A stretch of DNA of 38,221 bases from Bacteroidota bacterium (GCA_018266685.1 JAFDZY010000146.1:1-38221); one strand, 5' to 3'. Counted from the first letter of the stretch, positions 24,839-35,866 are shown. The notes: a model not told the origin generated them from the sequence alone. Program-made: numbers and translations.

Positions 24839-27800
24839 TCATTCGGAGTGGTGCAGCGGCAACGCCACAAAGAAGCTGCTGCCCTTGCCTTCCTCCGTGG
24901 TGAACCACACCTTGCCGCCGGCATTTTCCACCATGCGCTGCACCATGGCCAAGCCCAGGCCCATGCCGCTGCTTTTTGTGGTGAAACTGGGCTGGAAGAT
25001 GCGGTTGCGGTGTTCCTCCGGGATGCCTGCGCCATTGTCCTTCACTTCGGCCACGGCGTTGTCGCTCTCCGTGTAAAGACGCACCTCCACCAAGGCTTCG
25101 CGCCCTTCGGGCATGGCCTGCAGGGCGTTCTTCACCAAATTGGTGAAGATGCGCACCAAGTGTTCCTTGTCGGCCAGCACGGGCAACGGGCCGCTGGTGT
25201 GCAATTCCACCTTGGCGCCCGGCGTGTTGGCAAACAGTTGGACTACGGTTTGGGCCACTGAAGAGAGGTCCAGATGGACGGGGTGCGCGGGGGGCAGTTG
25301 CGCGAAATTGCTGAACTCGCCGGCGATGCGGCTGAGCACATCGATCTGTTCCACCAGGTTGTTACTGAAGCGGTCCAGGCGCCCGCGGGCATCGGGTGCG
25401 TCGGGGTTCCAGGTTTGCTGGAAGTGCTGCACGTTGAGGCGCATGGGCGTTAGCGGGTTCTTGATCTCATGTGCCACCTGCCTGGCCATTTCGCTCCATG
25501 CGTGCTCCCGTTCGCTGCGGGCCAGTTTAAGGGCGCTTTCGCGCAGTTCCCCCACCTTGCGGTTGTACACTTTCACCAGCTGGCCCAGTTCATCCCTTCC
25601 GCGGTAGTTGATGGGCTCGTTGCGGGCACCTAGGCCTATTCGTTCCAAGCCGCGGCGCAGCAGTTCCAAGGGCCTGGTGGTCCAATGGGTGATCAGGGTG
25701 GCGGCCACCACGCTGAGCAGGAAGAGCAGGGTGAAGATGTTCACCAGCGCGGCATAGCTGGAGGCGCGTTCCTGTTCCATTTCGCCTTGGCGGGCGAAAT
25801 AGGGCAGGGCCAAGTAGGCCAGCACTTCGCCCTGGTCGTTGCGGAAGGGCATGTAGGCGGTACTGAAGGAGGCCGTGCCGATGTGTTCGGCATTGGTGAA
25901 CGAGGCGGCGCCCTCAACAGACAGGCGCTGGAAGGCACGCGGGTCCATGCGGCGCCCCAGCAGGCCGGTGTTGAAGACCTGCTCACGCGAGGTGGCCAGC
26001 ATCTCCCCGTTGGGCGCATAGAGGGTAAGGTCCGTGAAGAACACGTTGCTGAGATGGGCCAGCAAGTGGTCCAGGTAGGGTGCCATGGAGGCGTTCAAGG
26101 TTCCTTCGCCGCGCAGGGTTTGGCGCAGTTCTGCCAAAACGCCGCGGGATCGTTCATCCATGGTGCGCGCACCCCGTTGGTCCCTTCGGGCATCCAGCAA
26201 TTGCCGCATGCCATAGGCAAATAGCAGGAGGCTGATGATGGCGAAGCCCGCCACCCCCATGCGCACCTTGCCGCCTATGCCGGCCCCGCGTGCGTAGGGG
26301 CTTCCGAGGGCAAAGCCAATGCCAGCCATGGCTGCGGCGAGCAGGCAGTAAAGCAGGAACAGGAAGGAGAACGTGGTCACATGGTCCCACCAGGAAGGGA
26401 TCGGAATGCCGATGATCACCAGGGCCGCGTGCGGATCGCCTTGCGCAAGGAGGTCGAAGCCGTGATCGGTCCAGCGCGACCCATCGGGGGGCAGGGCCCG
26501 GTGCCATGCAACAGGGAACACAAAATTGCCGGAGGAAGAAGTGAGGACGCCCCGCTCGTAGCGGGCCCGCGCAAACCGCCCGGCCTTGAATGCCGAGGGG
26601 CGCTCACCGGCCAGGAGCAGTTCGGGGAACCCCAGGCCATCGGCCACCAGGCGGGGGCGGATCTCCACGAAAATCTGTGCGCTGTCCAACTCCAAACGGC
26701 CGATGTAGAGGGCATCCTCGCCGGGCCGGTCGGTGACCCGCAGCCCGTTTTGCGGAGCCACCGGCACCCCTTGTTCATAGCGGCCTTCAATGGCTTGCGC
26801 TGTGGAGGGCGCGTCCGGTGAAGTGGAGCAGGTGCCGCGCCCTCCGGGAAGCACCAGGTGGATCCGGATGTCGTAGCGGTCCCAATAGCCGGTGAAAAAA
26901 GGTTGCCGCACCAAGTGGTCCAGGTCCACGGCCGTACAGGGGCTCGAACCGCGCAGCCACCTGCCCAGCAAGGGGTCGCGCCGCAGCTCGCGCCCGGCCT
27001 CGCTGAAGAGGAGTTCCACCACGGGATCCTCGCGGGCGGCAGCAGTTTCGGCCAAGGCATCGCGATCGCGTTCCTGGCGTTTCAAGGTTTGCCTGTTGAG
27101 CACATGTGCGGTGAACAGGGCGAGCACCGCGATGAGCAGCAGGGCCGGGATGCTGCCGGGGTGTTTGCGGATGCGGAAGAGCAACCAGAGCACGGGCAGT
27201 GGCCAGCCCGCGAGCACAAGGTCGTAATTGCCGGCAAGGTGATGGGCAAGAGCCAGCACTGTGGCGGCCAGCAGGGCCATTGCCAGCATGGTCCTGCCCG
27301 GCAAGGAGGCCGTGAGCAGCTTAATGAATGCATCGGCCAGGATGCACCAGGCGGCAAGGAGCAGCCCGATGGCCAGCAGGGCGGTATAGCTGTATCCGTC
27401 AAAGCCCTGTACGCGGAACAGGTCGAGGCTCACGCTGCTGTCATGCACCAGGGCGGTCAGTACCGAACCTGTTCCGGCGGCGGCAAGGAAGAGAACGGCA
27501 ACGGCCATCAAGGCCAACGCACGCGGGTTGGACGGCACGGAAGCGCGGCCCATGGCACGGTGCACGAACAGGGATGCGCAGAGCAGCACGGCCACATTGA
27601 TCAATAGGTCGCCCAACGAAGGCATGAAAAATGAAGAAGCGAACAAGGACGGGTCGAACAAGGGATAGGAGGCCAAGGCCATGAAGGAGCCATGTGCCAG
27701 TGTGGCTATACGTGCCCCCAGCAGCGGCGGCACGAAAAGCAGAACGGGAACCCAAGCACCACGCCGGGCCATGGCCCAACGCCACAGTGCCCAAACCGCG

Positions 27801-28408
27801 CAAATGATCGATACTGCGGCCAACAACAGGGAAATCAGGGAGCCGGTGCCCGGAAGCGCCGCATCATCCGCCCATTGCAGGCGGAACATTACGAGGCCCT
27901 GCGCATCGCGCACCACGGAACCCAGTCCGGGGCCGGTTTCCGCCACGATGCCCCTGTTCAAGGTGAACCCGGGTTCGAAGTGGTTCTTGAGAAAGGGATT
28001 TTCAAACGGGGGCTTGAACCAGATGCGCCGGAGGGCGTGTACACTGCGGTTGCCGCGTATCGCGTAAACGTGGAGGTAGATGCCGTCCGGCAACACCAGG
28101 TGCGCGCCCCGGGCACTGTCCAGCTCGGCATCGCCGATGGGTGCATGGTCCGTCCATGCCACCACTTGGGGGCCGTGAAAGAGGCGCATCCCGCTTTCGC
28201 CGGGCCCATGTCCCCCGTACATGGCCAAGGTGTCCGCCCGAAGGGTGGCGGCCACGCTGGTGTTCAATTGTAAGCAGGCGCGGTCCACGCGCTGCTGCAG
28301 GCTGGTAGCGGCCGCCACCAGGCGCTCCTGCGGCGGTGGATCATGGACCAGCCGGGAGCACAGGCCCAACCCCAATGCAAAAAGCAGGAAAAAGCGTGGG
28401 CTGCGCAT
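24839..28408 (-). CDS. Large NtrY-like membrane sensor histidine kinase
   Basis: The product has 1189 residues from the ATG at 28408 (MRSPRFFLLFALGLGLCS, a signal-anchor); the frame opens 22 codons earlier. After a periplasmic stretch of about 180 residues come roughly eight membrane helices (about 195-470). A second extracytoplasmic region, another pair of helices and a dCache-like segment lead to a HAMP-like linker (TTRPLELLRRGLERIG). HisKA has His980 in QVAHEIKNPLTPMRLN. HATPase_c has NLVKNALQAM, KDNGAGIPEE and SSGMGLGLAMVQRM. The arrangement and the HEIKNPLTPM box recall NtrY. No cognate regulator is adjacent; the NtrC-type regulator at 13496 is a candidate partner only by family. Divergent to pepP, 129 bp apart. 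Confidence 0.9.
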   Translation of the reverse strand: MRSPRFFLLFALGLGLCSRLVHDPPPQERLVAAATSLQQRVDRACLQLNTSVAATLRADTLAMYGGHGPGESGMRLFHGPQVVAWTDHAPIGDAELDSARGAHLVLPDGIYLHVYAIRGNRSVHALRRIWFKPPFENPFLKNHFEPGFTLNRGIVAETGPGLGSVVRDAQGLVMFRLQWADDAALPGTGSLISLLLAAVSIICAVWALWRWAMARRGAWVPVLLFVPPLLGARIATLAHGSFMALASYPLFDPSLFASSFFMPSLGDLLINVAVLLCASLFVHRAMGRASVPSNPRALALMAVAVLFLAAAGTGSVLTALVHDSSVSLDLFRVQGFDGYSYTALLAIGLLLAAWCILADAFIKLLTASLPGRTMLAMALLAATVLALAHHLAGNYDLVLAGWPLPVLWLLFRIRKHPGSIPALLLIAVLALFTAHVLNRQTLKRQERDRDALAETAAAREDPVVELLFSEAGRELRRDPLLGRWLRGSSPCTAVDLDHLVRQPFFTGYWDRYDIRIHLVLPGGRGTCSTSPDAPSTAQAIEGRYEQGVPVAPQNGLRVTDRPGEDALYIGRLELDSAQIFVEIRPRLVADGLGFPELLLAGERPSAFKAGRFARARYERGVLTSSSGNFVFPVAWHRALPPDGSRWTDHGFDLLAQGDPHAALVIIGIPIPSWWDHVTTFSFLFLLYCLLAAAMAGIGFALGSPYARGAGIGGKVRMGVAGFAIISLLLFAYGMRQLLDARRDQRGARTMDERSRGVLAELRQTLRGEGTLNASMAPYLDHLLAHLSNVFFTDLTLYAPNGEMLATSREQVFNTGLLGRRMDPRAFQRLSVEGAASFTNAEHIGTASFSTAYMPFRNDQGEVLAYLALPYFARQGEMEQERASSYAALVNIFTLLFLLSVVAATLITHWTTRPLELLRRGLERIGLGARNEPINYRGRDELGQLVKVYNRKVGELRESALKLARSEREHAWSEMARQVAHEIKNPLTPMRLNVQHFQQTWNPDAPDARGRLDRFSNNLVEQIDVLSRIAGEFSNFAQLPPAHPVHLDLSSVAQTVVQLFANTPGAKVELHTSGPLPVLADKEHLVRIFTNLVKNALQAMPEGREALVEVRLYTESDNAVAEVKDNGAGIPEEHRNRIFQPSFTTKSSGMGLGLAMVQRMVENAGGKVWFTTEEGKGSSFFVALPLHHSE

Positions 28409-28500
28409 GGGGCTGGAAACCTGCAAGGGCCGGGCCAAGGTAACGGGCGCCCCGCCGACCAGGCCTGCGCCCAATTGAACCGCGCGGCGGGCGGGGGCGT

Positions 28501-28508
28501 TACTTTAG
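28501..28508 (+). promoter_or_regulatory. Possible pepP promoter -7 element (TACTTTAG)
   Basis: TACTTTAG matches TAnnTTTG at all but one position and has TTG at 28475-28477 upstream (23 nt spacing). It lies 29 nt before the ATG at 28538. Confidence 0.35.
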
Positions 28509-28537
28509 CGCTCGGATCCATTTCCACTGAAAAACCC

Positions 28538-29845
28538 ATGCGATACACACCATTGTCCGCTTCCACCTACCGTGAACACCGTGCCCGTTTCCGCCAGGAG
28601 GTTGAAAAAGGCGGCTTGGCCATTTTTCACAGCAACGACATCATGCCCACGAGCGCGGACGGCAGCATGCCGTTCCACCAAGCGGCGGACATTTTTTACC
28701 TGTGCGGCATCGACCAGGAGGAAACCGTCCTGTTGTTGTTTCCTGATGCGTACGACCCCAAGGACCGGGAGATCCTGTTCGTGCGCGAGACCAGCCCCTC
28801 CATCGCCATTTGGGAAGGGGCCAAGTTCAGCCAGGAGGAAGCCGCAGCGTTGAGCGGCATTGTCAACGTGCAATGGACCAGCAGCTACGACGCAGTGGTC
28901 AAGCGGTTGGTGCCGCAAGCGCAACACCTCTACCTGAACAGCAACGAACACCTGCGCCAGGGCAACGAGGTGGAAACACGCGAGGAGCGCAAGAACAAGG
29001 AGCTCCGCGCCCTTTACCCGCTGCACAGCATCCGGCGCAGCGCGCCCATCATGCACCGCATCCGCAGCCGCAAGACCAAGGAAGAGGTGGAACAAATCGC
29101 CAGGGCCATCGCCATCACGGGAAAGGCCTTCCAGAAAGTACTTCACTTCCTGAAGCCGGGACTGAAGGAATACGAGGTGGAGGCAGAGATCACCCGGGAG
29201 TTCATCCGCAACGGCTCGCGCGGGCACGCCTATACTCCCATCCTGGCCAGCGGCTTCAACGCCTGCGTGCTGCACTACATCACCAACGACCAGGTTTGCA
29301 ACGATGGCGATGTGATCTTGATGGACTTCGGCTGCGAATACGGCGGCTATGCCAGCGACCTTACCCGCAGTGTGCCGGTGAACGGCAAGTTCACGCCCCG
29401 CCAGCGCGATGTATACAACGCCGTGCTGCGCGTGCAGAAGGAGGCCACCAAGCTGCTGCTGCCCGGCGTATTTCTGGCCGACTACCACAAGCAGGTGGGC
29501 ACGCTCATGGAGCAGGAATTGATCGCGCTGGGCCTGCTGGACAAGAAGGAAGTGGTCGCGCAGGACCCGGAGAAGCCGCTTTACAAAAAGTACTTCATGC
29601 ACGGCACCAGCCACTTCCTCGGCCTGGACGTACATGATGTGGGCCTGTGGCATGAACCCATCGCCGAGGGCATGGTGTTCACCGTGGAGCCCGGCATATA
29701 CATCCGCGAGGAGAAGCTCGGCATCCGGATCGAGAACAACATCCTGGTGACCAAGGACGGACAAATTGACCTGTTCAAGGACATCCCGCGCGAGGTGGAT
29801 GAAATTGAGGCCTTGATGGCCCAAGGCAAAAAGGTGGTGGCGTAA
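28538..29845 (+). CDS. pepP: Xaa-Pro aminopeptidase (M24B, aminopeptidase P)
   Basis: The 435-residue protein combines the aminopeptidase P N-terminal domain (YREHRARFRQEVEKGGLAIF, FHQAADIFYLCGIDQEETVLLL) with an M24 pita-bread catalytic domain. The metal ligands can be seen in order: Asp in LMDFGCEYGGYASDLTRSVP (two Asp), His in GTSHFLGLDVHDVG, Glu in VFTVEPGIYI and Glu in GIRIENNILVT. It removes N-terminal residues that precede proline, in the cytoplasm. The ATG at 28538 starts the family's N-terminus; the open frame extends further upstream but reads through the divergent promoter region. No stop-proximal terminator was seen. Confidence 0.94.
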   Translation: MRYTPLSASTYREHRARFRQEVEKGGLAIFHSNDIMPTSADGSMPFHQAADIFYLCGIDQEETVLLLFPDAYDPKDREILFVRETSPSIAIWEGAKFSQEEAAALSGIVNVQWTSSYDAVVKRLVPQAQHLYLNSNEHLRQGNEVETREERKNKELRALYPLHSIRRSAPIMHRIRSRKTKEEVEQIARAIAITGKAFQKVLHFLKPGLKEYEVEAEITREFIRNGSRGHAYTPILASGFNACVLHYITNDQVCNDGDVILMDFGCEYGGYASDLTRSVPVNGKFTPRQRDVYNAVLRVQKEATKLLLPGVFLADYHKQVGTLMEQELIALGLLDKKEVVAQDPEKPLYKKYFMHGTSHFLGLDVHDVGLWHEPIAEGMVFTVEPGIYIREEKLGIRIENNILVTKDGQIDLFKDIPREVDEIEALMAQGKKVVA

Positions 29846-29974
29846 TTGGATGGCCCTGCGGACAGGGGGCAAAACTGAACAGGTCTCCGCCCTTCAGGTT
29901 TCCGCTCATCCGCGTGCCTGGAAACGGGGCGGTAGTCCATCCGTTGTTTTTAGGCCCGCTGGCTGGCTGTGAAA

Positions 29975-29982
29975 TATCTTCG
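29975..29982 (+). promoter_or_regulatory. Possible porW promoter -7 element (TATCTTCG)
   Basis: TATCTTCG matches TAnnTTTG except at one position and lies 29 nt before the ATG at 30012, in the 166 bp gap behind pepP. No TTG at a standard -33 distance was found. Confidence 0.35.
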
Positions 29983-30011
29983 CCCGCTTGCAGTTCTTAG
30001 AGCACGCCGCC

Positions 30012-32639
30012 ATGCGCCGCATCCGGTCACCATACCTCCTGCCAGCAGCAGTGATCCTGCTGGTGGCCGCGTGCTCCACCAACAAGGACGCCTTCCTGAA
30101 CCGCACCTTCCACAAGCTGGTCACGCGGGACAACTGGTGGTTCAACGCCAACGAAAAGCTGAACGAGACCGTGGCCACCATGCAGAAGGCGCATGTGGAC
30201 GACTACGACCAGGTTTTGCCCATATTCGTGGACGGCACCAAGGAAGAAGCCCAGGCCATGACGCCAGACCTGGAGGTCTGCATTGAAAAATGCTCCACGG
30301 TGATCGACCGCAACTCCATGGAGTTTGACGGCAAGGAGAAGAACAAATGGATCGACGATGCCTGGTTCGTGATCGGCAAGAGCCACTTCTACAAGCAAGG
30401 GTACTTGGATGCGTTGCGCACGTTCGACTACATCGGGCGGCGCTTCAAGGGTCAGAACCGGCAACTGGAGGCAAAGCTGTGGCTGGCCCGCACCGCGATC
30501 AAGCTGGAGCAGTACGCCAAGGCACAAAGCACACTGGACGAGATCAAGGGCCAAAAGGAACTGCCCAAGGACTTCCCGCATGACCAGCTCAGCGCCGTTG
30601 AGGCGGACCTGAACCTGCACCGCGGCAAGGTGGATGACGCCATCGTGGCGCTGGAGCGCGCCGTGCAGATCGCCAAGCAGAAGAAGGAGCGCATCCGCTG
30701 GTCCTTCATTCTGGCCCAATTGTACCAAGCGAAGGGCATGGAGGACAAGGCCATTGCGCTTTACGGCAAGATCACGCACATGGGCGCGCCTTATGAACTG
30801 GGCTTCCATGCACAGATCTTCCAGGCCCTGGCCTTTGACCGCGGCGATAGCAGGGGCCTGCGGCAGAAGTTGGCCCGCATGCTGCGCGACGAGAAGAACG
30901 TGGACCATTTCGACATGATCCACTATGCGCTGGCGGAACTGAACCTGAAGGAGAACAAGCGCGACGCGGGCATTGATGAGCTGAAGGCCAGTGTAAAGTC
31001 CAGCACGGTGGACACCCGGCAGAAGGCCAAGAGCTTCCTGAAGCTGGCCGACCTGTACTTCGACGACAAAAAATACCCTGCGGCACAGCAGTACTACGAC
31101 AGTACGGGTACCTTGTTGGGAGAGGACAATGCCCGGTACAACGAAGTGAAGACCCGTGCGGAGGTGCTGGGCGACCTGGTGGTACAGCTGAACGTGATCG
31201 CACGGGAGGACAGCCTCCAGGCCTTTGCCAAGCTGGACCCCGACGAAAAGGAGAAGCGCATCAAGGCCTTGATCAAAGACCGGGAGCGGCAGGAAGAAGA
31301 ACAGAAACAGGCCGCGGATGATGCACGGGACGTGATGGCCAGCAATCCGGCGCCGCAAGGCCAACAGGGCACGCCCGGTTCCGGAGGGGCTTGGTACTTC
31401 TACAACCAAGCGCAAATCGCACGCGGCATCCCGGAGTTCAAGAAAAAGTGGGGCGACCGCCCCAACGAGGACAACTGGCGCAGGGCGGACAAGAGCGGCA
31501 CCGCCTTGGTGGATGTGGCCGAGGAGGAGGGCGCCGACAGCACCCTGGCCGAACCGGCCAAGGAAACGGGGGAGCCGGAATGGAAGAAACCCGAAAGCTA
31601 CCTGAAGGACGTGCCCACCAACGCAGCCATGCTGGACAGCAGCAACGCCCGGATCTGCGAGGCGCTGTACCTCTCGGGCATGATCTACAAGGAAAAGCTG
31701 AAGGATGTGGACAACGCCATCGAAAGCTTCGAGGTGCTGAACAACCGCTTCGATGATTGCCGCTACACCCCGGAAGCGTACTACCAGCTCTACCGGATCT
31801 ACTTAGCCAAGGAAAAGGCCGGCAACTTCATGGATTTTGGCGGGGCCAGTTCCAAGCACTACGCCGACGAGATCACCAGCCGGTGGCCCGACTCGGAATT
31901 TGCCCGTTTGGTGAGGAACCCGGACCAATTGCAGGCTGACGAAGCAGCCCGCATCGCGGAGGACAAAGCTTATGCGGACCTCTACGACCAGTTCCGGCAG
32001 GGCGCCTACCAAGGGGTGATCGCCACGTGCCAAGGCATTGCCACCAATGAACCGCACAACCACCTGCTCGCCAAATACAGCCTGCTGAAGGCGATGGCCG
32101 TGGGCGGAATGCACCTGATGGGCCCGTTCCGCGAGGCACTGGCACAGGTACAGAGCGGTTTCCCCGGCACCGATGAGGCCGCCGCGGCCACGGCCCTGCT
32201 GGCCAACCTGGACCGGATGAGCGGCGGTGCGCAGCCCGTGGACACCACCGCCAAGGCCGCGACACCCACCTATGATGCTCCGGCCGGCGAGCATTACATT
32301 GTGTTCATGGTGCCGGACAGCGCGGGCCCCATCGGGCAGGTGCAGGCCACCATCGGCGATTTCAACACGAAGTACTTCCGCAACCAGCCCTTGGATGTGA
32401 AGGCAAGCGTTTGGGACAACCACACGCAGGTGGTGTTGATCCGCAGTTTCCCCACCAAGACGGCGGCAATGGCCTATTACAACCTGTTCAAGAACAACAA
32501 GACCGACTTGAAGGGCCTGACAGGCAAAGGCTATCCCTTGTTTGCCATCAGCAGCGGCAATTATCCGCGCTTCTATGTGGCAAAGGACGAAGGGGGATAC
32601 ACGGAATATTTCAGCAAGGAATACTTGGCGGGCAAGTGA
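30012..32639 (+). CDS. porW: Type IX secretion lipoprotein PorW/SprE-like, TPR protein
   Basis: The 875-residue protein begins with a lipoprotein signal (MRRIRSPYLLPAAVILLVAAC, lipidated Cys21). Helical TPR-like repeats cover about residues 100-400, a Gln/charged linker lies around 420-460, and more TPR-like repeats follow. The segment NRTFHKLVTRDNWWFNANEKL after the lipobox, the central WYFYNQAQIARGIPEFKKKWGDRPNEDNWRR and the C-terminal FMVPDSAGPIGQ and YFSKEYLAGK ends resemble what I recall of PorW (Porphyromonas) and SprE (Flavobacterium), which are needed for type IX secretion and gliding. The position just before bactofilin and the atp operon also agrees with remembered Bacteroidota gene order. 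ATG 30012 was chosen because it starts the signal peptide. The identification is by resemblance, without a database search. Confidence 0.8.
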   Translation: MRRIRSPYLLPAAVILLVAACSTNKDAFLNRTFHKLVTRDNWWFNANEKLNETVATMQKAHVDDYDQVLPIFVDGTKEEAQAMTPDLEVCIEKCSTVIDRNSMEFDGKEKNKWIDDAWFVIGKSHFYKQGYLDALRTFDYIGRRFKGQNRQLEAKLWLARTAIKLEQYAKAQSTLDEIKGQKELPKDFPHDQLSAVEADLNLHRGKVDDAIVALERAVQIAKQKKERIRWSFILAQLYQAKGMEDKAIALYGKITHMGAPYELGFHAQIFQALAFDRGDSRGLRQKLARMLRDEKNVDHFDMIHYALAELNLKENKRDAGIDELKASVKSSTVDTRQKAKSFLKLADLYFDDKKYPAAQQYYDSTGTLLGEDNARYNEVKTRAEVLGDLVVQLNVIAREDSLQAFAKLDPDEKEKRIKALIKDRERQEEEQKQAADDARDVMASNPAPQGQQGTPGSGGAWYFYNQAQIARGIPEFKKKWGDRPNEDNWRRADKSGTALVDVAEEEGADSTLAEPAKETGEPEWKKPESYLKDVPTNAAMLDSSNARICEALYLSGMIYKEKLKDVDNAIESFEVLNNRFDDCRYTPEAYYQLYRIYLAKEKAGNFMDFGGASSKHYADEITSRWPDSEFARLVRNPDQLQADEAARIAEDKAYADLYDQFRQGAYQGVIATCQGIATNEPHNHLLAKYSLLKAMAVGGMHLMGPFREALAQVQSGFPGTDEAAAATALLANLDRMSGGAQPVDTTAKAATPTYDAPAGEHYIVFMVPDSAGPIGQVQATIGDFNTKYFRNQPLDVKASVWDNHTQVVLIRSFPTKTAAMAYYNLFKNNKTDLKGLTGKGYPLFAISSGNYPRFYVAKDEGGYTEYFSKEYLAGK

Positions 32640-32693
32640 TCGGTTGCGGGCATTACCTTCGCAACTCCCGCATAACGCCCATTCCGCAACATC

Positions 32694-33182
32694 ATGTTCA
32701 GGAACGACAAAGCCCACGACACCATGAACAAGCCCATTGAACCGGTAAGCCCCGGCAAGATCAACTCCATCATGGAGGGCACCACCATTGAGGGTGAACT
32801 GCGCTCGGACAGCAACGTGCGGATCGATGGCCGCGTAAAAGGCACCATCAACGTGCGCGGACGGCTGATCGTGGGGGCCTCAGGCCATGTGGAAGGGGAC
32901 ATCACCTGCCAGAGCAGCGACATCGAAGGCACGGTGAACGGCAAGATCGCCTGCCAGGACCTGTTGAGCCTCAAAGCCACGGCCAAGCTCTCCGGCGACA
33001 TCAACACCAAGAAACTGGCCATTGAGCCCGGGGCGGTGTTTACCGGCAACTGCAACATGGGCGGGGGCCGCGACCCGATCAAGGAAATGGACCCCGTGCG
33101 GCTGAGCACCTCCGCCGACAGGCCTTCACCCTTGGCCGGCCAGGCCGAGGCCAAGCCCGAACCGCTGAAGACCACCCGCTGA
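32694..33182 (+). CDS. Bactofilin (polymer-forming cytoskeletal protein)
   Basis: The 162-residue protein has the right-handed beta-helix core of bactofilins between about residues 25 and 120: INSIMEGTTIEGELRSDSNVRIDGRVKGTI, RLIVGASGHVEGDI and AIEPGAVFTGNC. Short, probably disordered tails lie on either side, the C-terminal one Pro-rich. Bactofilins polymerise without nucleotides and serve as scaffolds for cell-shape or envelope machines. An alternative start at Met11 (32724) exists. It lies 54 bp after porW on the same strand and 37 bp before the next gene, so it may be part of a long transcript leading into the ATP synthase genes. Confidence 0.92.
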   Translation: MFRNDKAHDTMNKPIEPVSPGKINSIMEGTTIEGELRSDSNVRIDGRVKGTINVRGRLIVGASGHVEGDITCQSSDIEGTVNGKIACQDLLSLKATAKLSGDINTKKLAIEPGAVFTGNCNMGGGRDPIKEMDPVRLSTSADRPSPLAGQAEAKPEPLKTTR

Positions 33183-33219
33183 GCCGGGAAAAGGCAGCAC
33201 CTCGGCCGGCATTCGATCC

Positions 33220-33603
33220 ATGGTAATGCGGACATTGGCAGCCCTGGCCATTTATAGCGTGGCCATCGGCGCATTGGCCTACGGCGCTTGCCAGTTGGCA
33301 GGCTGGCCCTTCGGAAAGGCGCAAGTGGCCGTGCTCGCCTTTTTGGCCGTGCTCACCGGCGCGTTGATGCTGTGGCAGGAACAAGCCATGGACAAGGACC
33401 CCAAGGGGTTCATGTTCCGCTACATGCTGGGCCTGGTGGTGAAATTGTTCACGGCGCTGGTGGCCGTGGCGGCCATGCTCATGCTGCTGCCCCGTGCGCA
33501 GGCGCTGCCCCTGGCGCTTGCGCTGGCCGTTTTCTACTTGGCATTTTTGGTGTTCTCCACCGTGCGGCTCAGCGCCCGTTCGCGCAACTTGCCAAAGCCA
33601 TGA
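33220..33603 (+). CDS. Small four-helix membrane protein preceding the ATP synthase operon
   Basis: The 127-residue protein is almost wholly hydrophobic with four likely membrane helices (about 5-25, 35-53, 68-90 and 94-112) and a basic C-terminus. I cannot identify a motif. Position and topology resemble the AtpI-like or DUF6168-type proteins I recall next to atpB in Bacteroidota, which may assist assembly of the Fo sector. Its stop codon overlaps the atpZ start (ATGA at 33600-33603), indicating translational coupling. Confidence 0.75.
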   Translation: MVMRTLAALAIYSVAIGALAYGACQLAGWPFGKAQVAVLAFLAVLTGALMLWQEQAMDKDPKGFMFRYMLGLVVKLFTALVAVAAMLMLLPRAQALPLALALAVFYLAFLVFSTVRLSARSRNLPKP

Positions 33604-33824
33604 CCCCGGAAGACCGAGCTGAAAAGCGGCGGAAGGCGGCGCAGTCCTACATGCGCTACAGCGGCATCGGCTTCCAAATGGCTGCCATCATCGGCCTGGG
33701 CACTTTTGGTGGTTGGTGGGCGGACCAGCGCACCGGCTGGAAATTCCCGGCATTTACGCTGGTGGGGGCGCTCGGGGGCGTGGCTCTGGCCATGTGGATC
33801 TTGTTCAAGGAAACGCGGGGCTGA
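33600..33824 (+). CDS. atpZ: AtpZ/AtpI family protein
   Basis: The 74-residue protein fits the AtpZ/AtpI (PF09527-like) pattern: a basic N-terminus (EDRAEKRRKAAQSYMRYSGIGFQMA) and two membrane helices (residues about 22-41 and 48-68), with the GTFGGWWADQRTGWKFPAFTLVGALGGVALAMWIL hairpin typical of the family. Members precede F-type ATP synthase genes and are thought to help c-ring assembly or ion transport. It overlaps the stop of the preceding gene and lies 129 bp before atpB. The ATG at 33600 was chosen over the longer open frame starting at 33288, which only reads through the previous gene. Confidence 0.88.
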   Translation: MTPEDRAEKRRKAAQSYMRYSGIGFQMAAIIGLGTFGGWWADQRTGWKFPAFTLVGALGGVALAMWILFKETRG

Positions 33825-33899
33825 CAGGGACCCGAAGTGGCCGCAGGGCATCCAAGGGATCAAATGCATGCAGGCATCCTGCCATTTGCAGGACTTGGC

Positions 33900-33907
33900 T
33901 ACATTTG
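33900..33907 (+). promoter_or_regulatory. Internal promoter -7 element (TACATTTG) before atpB
   Basis: TACATTTG is an exact TAnnTTTG match, 46 nt upstream of the atpB start. It would give atpBEFHAG its own promoter apart from the porW-bactofilin-atpZ transcript. A GGGGG-tcgaag-CCCCC hairpin (33921-33936) falls within the predicted leader. Confidence 0.55.
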
Positions 33908-33953
33908 CGGCCGCTAAGCAGGGGGTCGAAGCCCCCGAAAACACCCGAACGCC

Positions 33954-35301
<1,348 letters not shown>

Positions 35302-35356
35302 GCTGCCGGCGGCTTCCCCGTCGCGTTTCATTTCCGTTCAACCATAGCCCAGAGCC

Positions 35357-35866
35357 ATGTTGCTTGCCAGTCTTGTCCAACCCGCCTTCGGCCTGATCTT
35401 CTGGATGACGCTGTCCTTCGGGATCGTGTTCTTCCTGTTGGCGAAGTTTGCGTGGAAGCCCATCCTCAATTCGCTGCACGAGCGCGAGCGTTCCATTGAG
35501 GACGCCATCGGCGAGGCGAAAAAGGCCCGCGAGGAAGTGGCGGCCATGAAGGCCAGCAATGAGGACCTGCTGCGGGAGGCCCGCGCCGAGCGCGACCTGA
35601 TGCTGAAGGAGGCCCGTGACATCCGCGACAAGGAGATCGCCGATGCCAAAGGCCGCGCCAAGGCCGAAGGAGATGCCCTGCTGGCCCGTGCCCGCGAGGA
35701 GATCCGCAACGAGAAGAACGCGGCGATCACCGAAATGAAAAACCAAGTGGGCGAGCTCAGCATCCAAGTGGCCGAGCGGATCCTGCGCGAGAAGCTCGGT
35801 GACAAGGCCGCGCAACAGGCGCTGCTGGACAAAGTGCTCAAGGAAAGCGACCTCCGCCTGTCATGA
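35357..35866 (+). CDS. atpF: F-type ATP synthase subunit b
   Basis: The 169-residue protein has one N-terminal membrane helix (FGLIFWMTLSFGIVFFLLAKFAW) followed by a long charged helix (about residues 38-160), the typical peripheral stalk of the enzyme. It is preceded by a 55 bp gap after atpE. Its TGA stop overlaps the atpH ATG (ATGA), implying translational coupling. Confidence 0.95.
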   Translation: MLLASLVQPAFGLIFWMTLSFGIVFFLLAKFAWKPILNSLHERERSIEDAIGEAKKAREEVAAMKASNEDLLREARAERDLMLKEARDIRDKEIADAKGRAKAEGDALLARAREEIRNEKNAAITEMKNQVGELSIQVAERILREKLGDKAAQQALLDKVLKESDLRLS

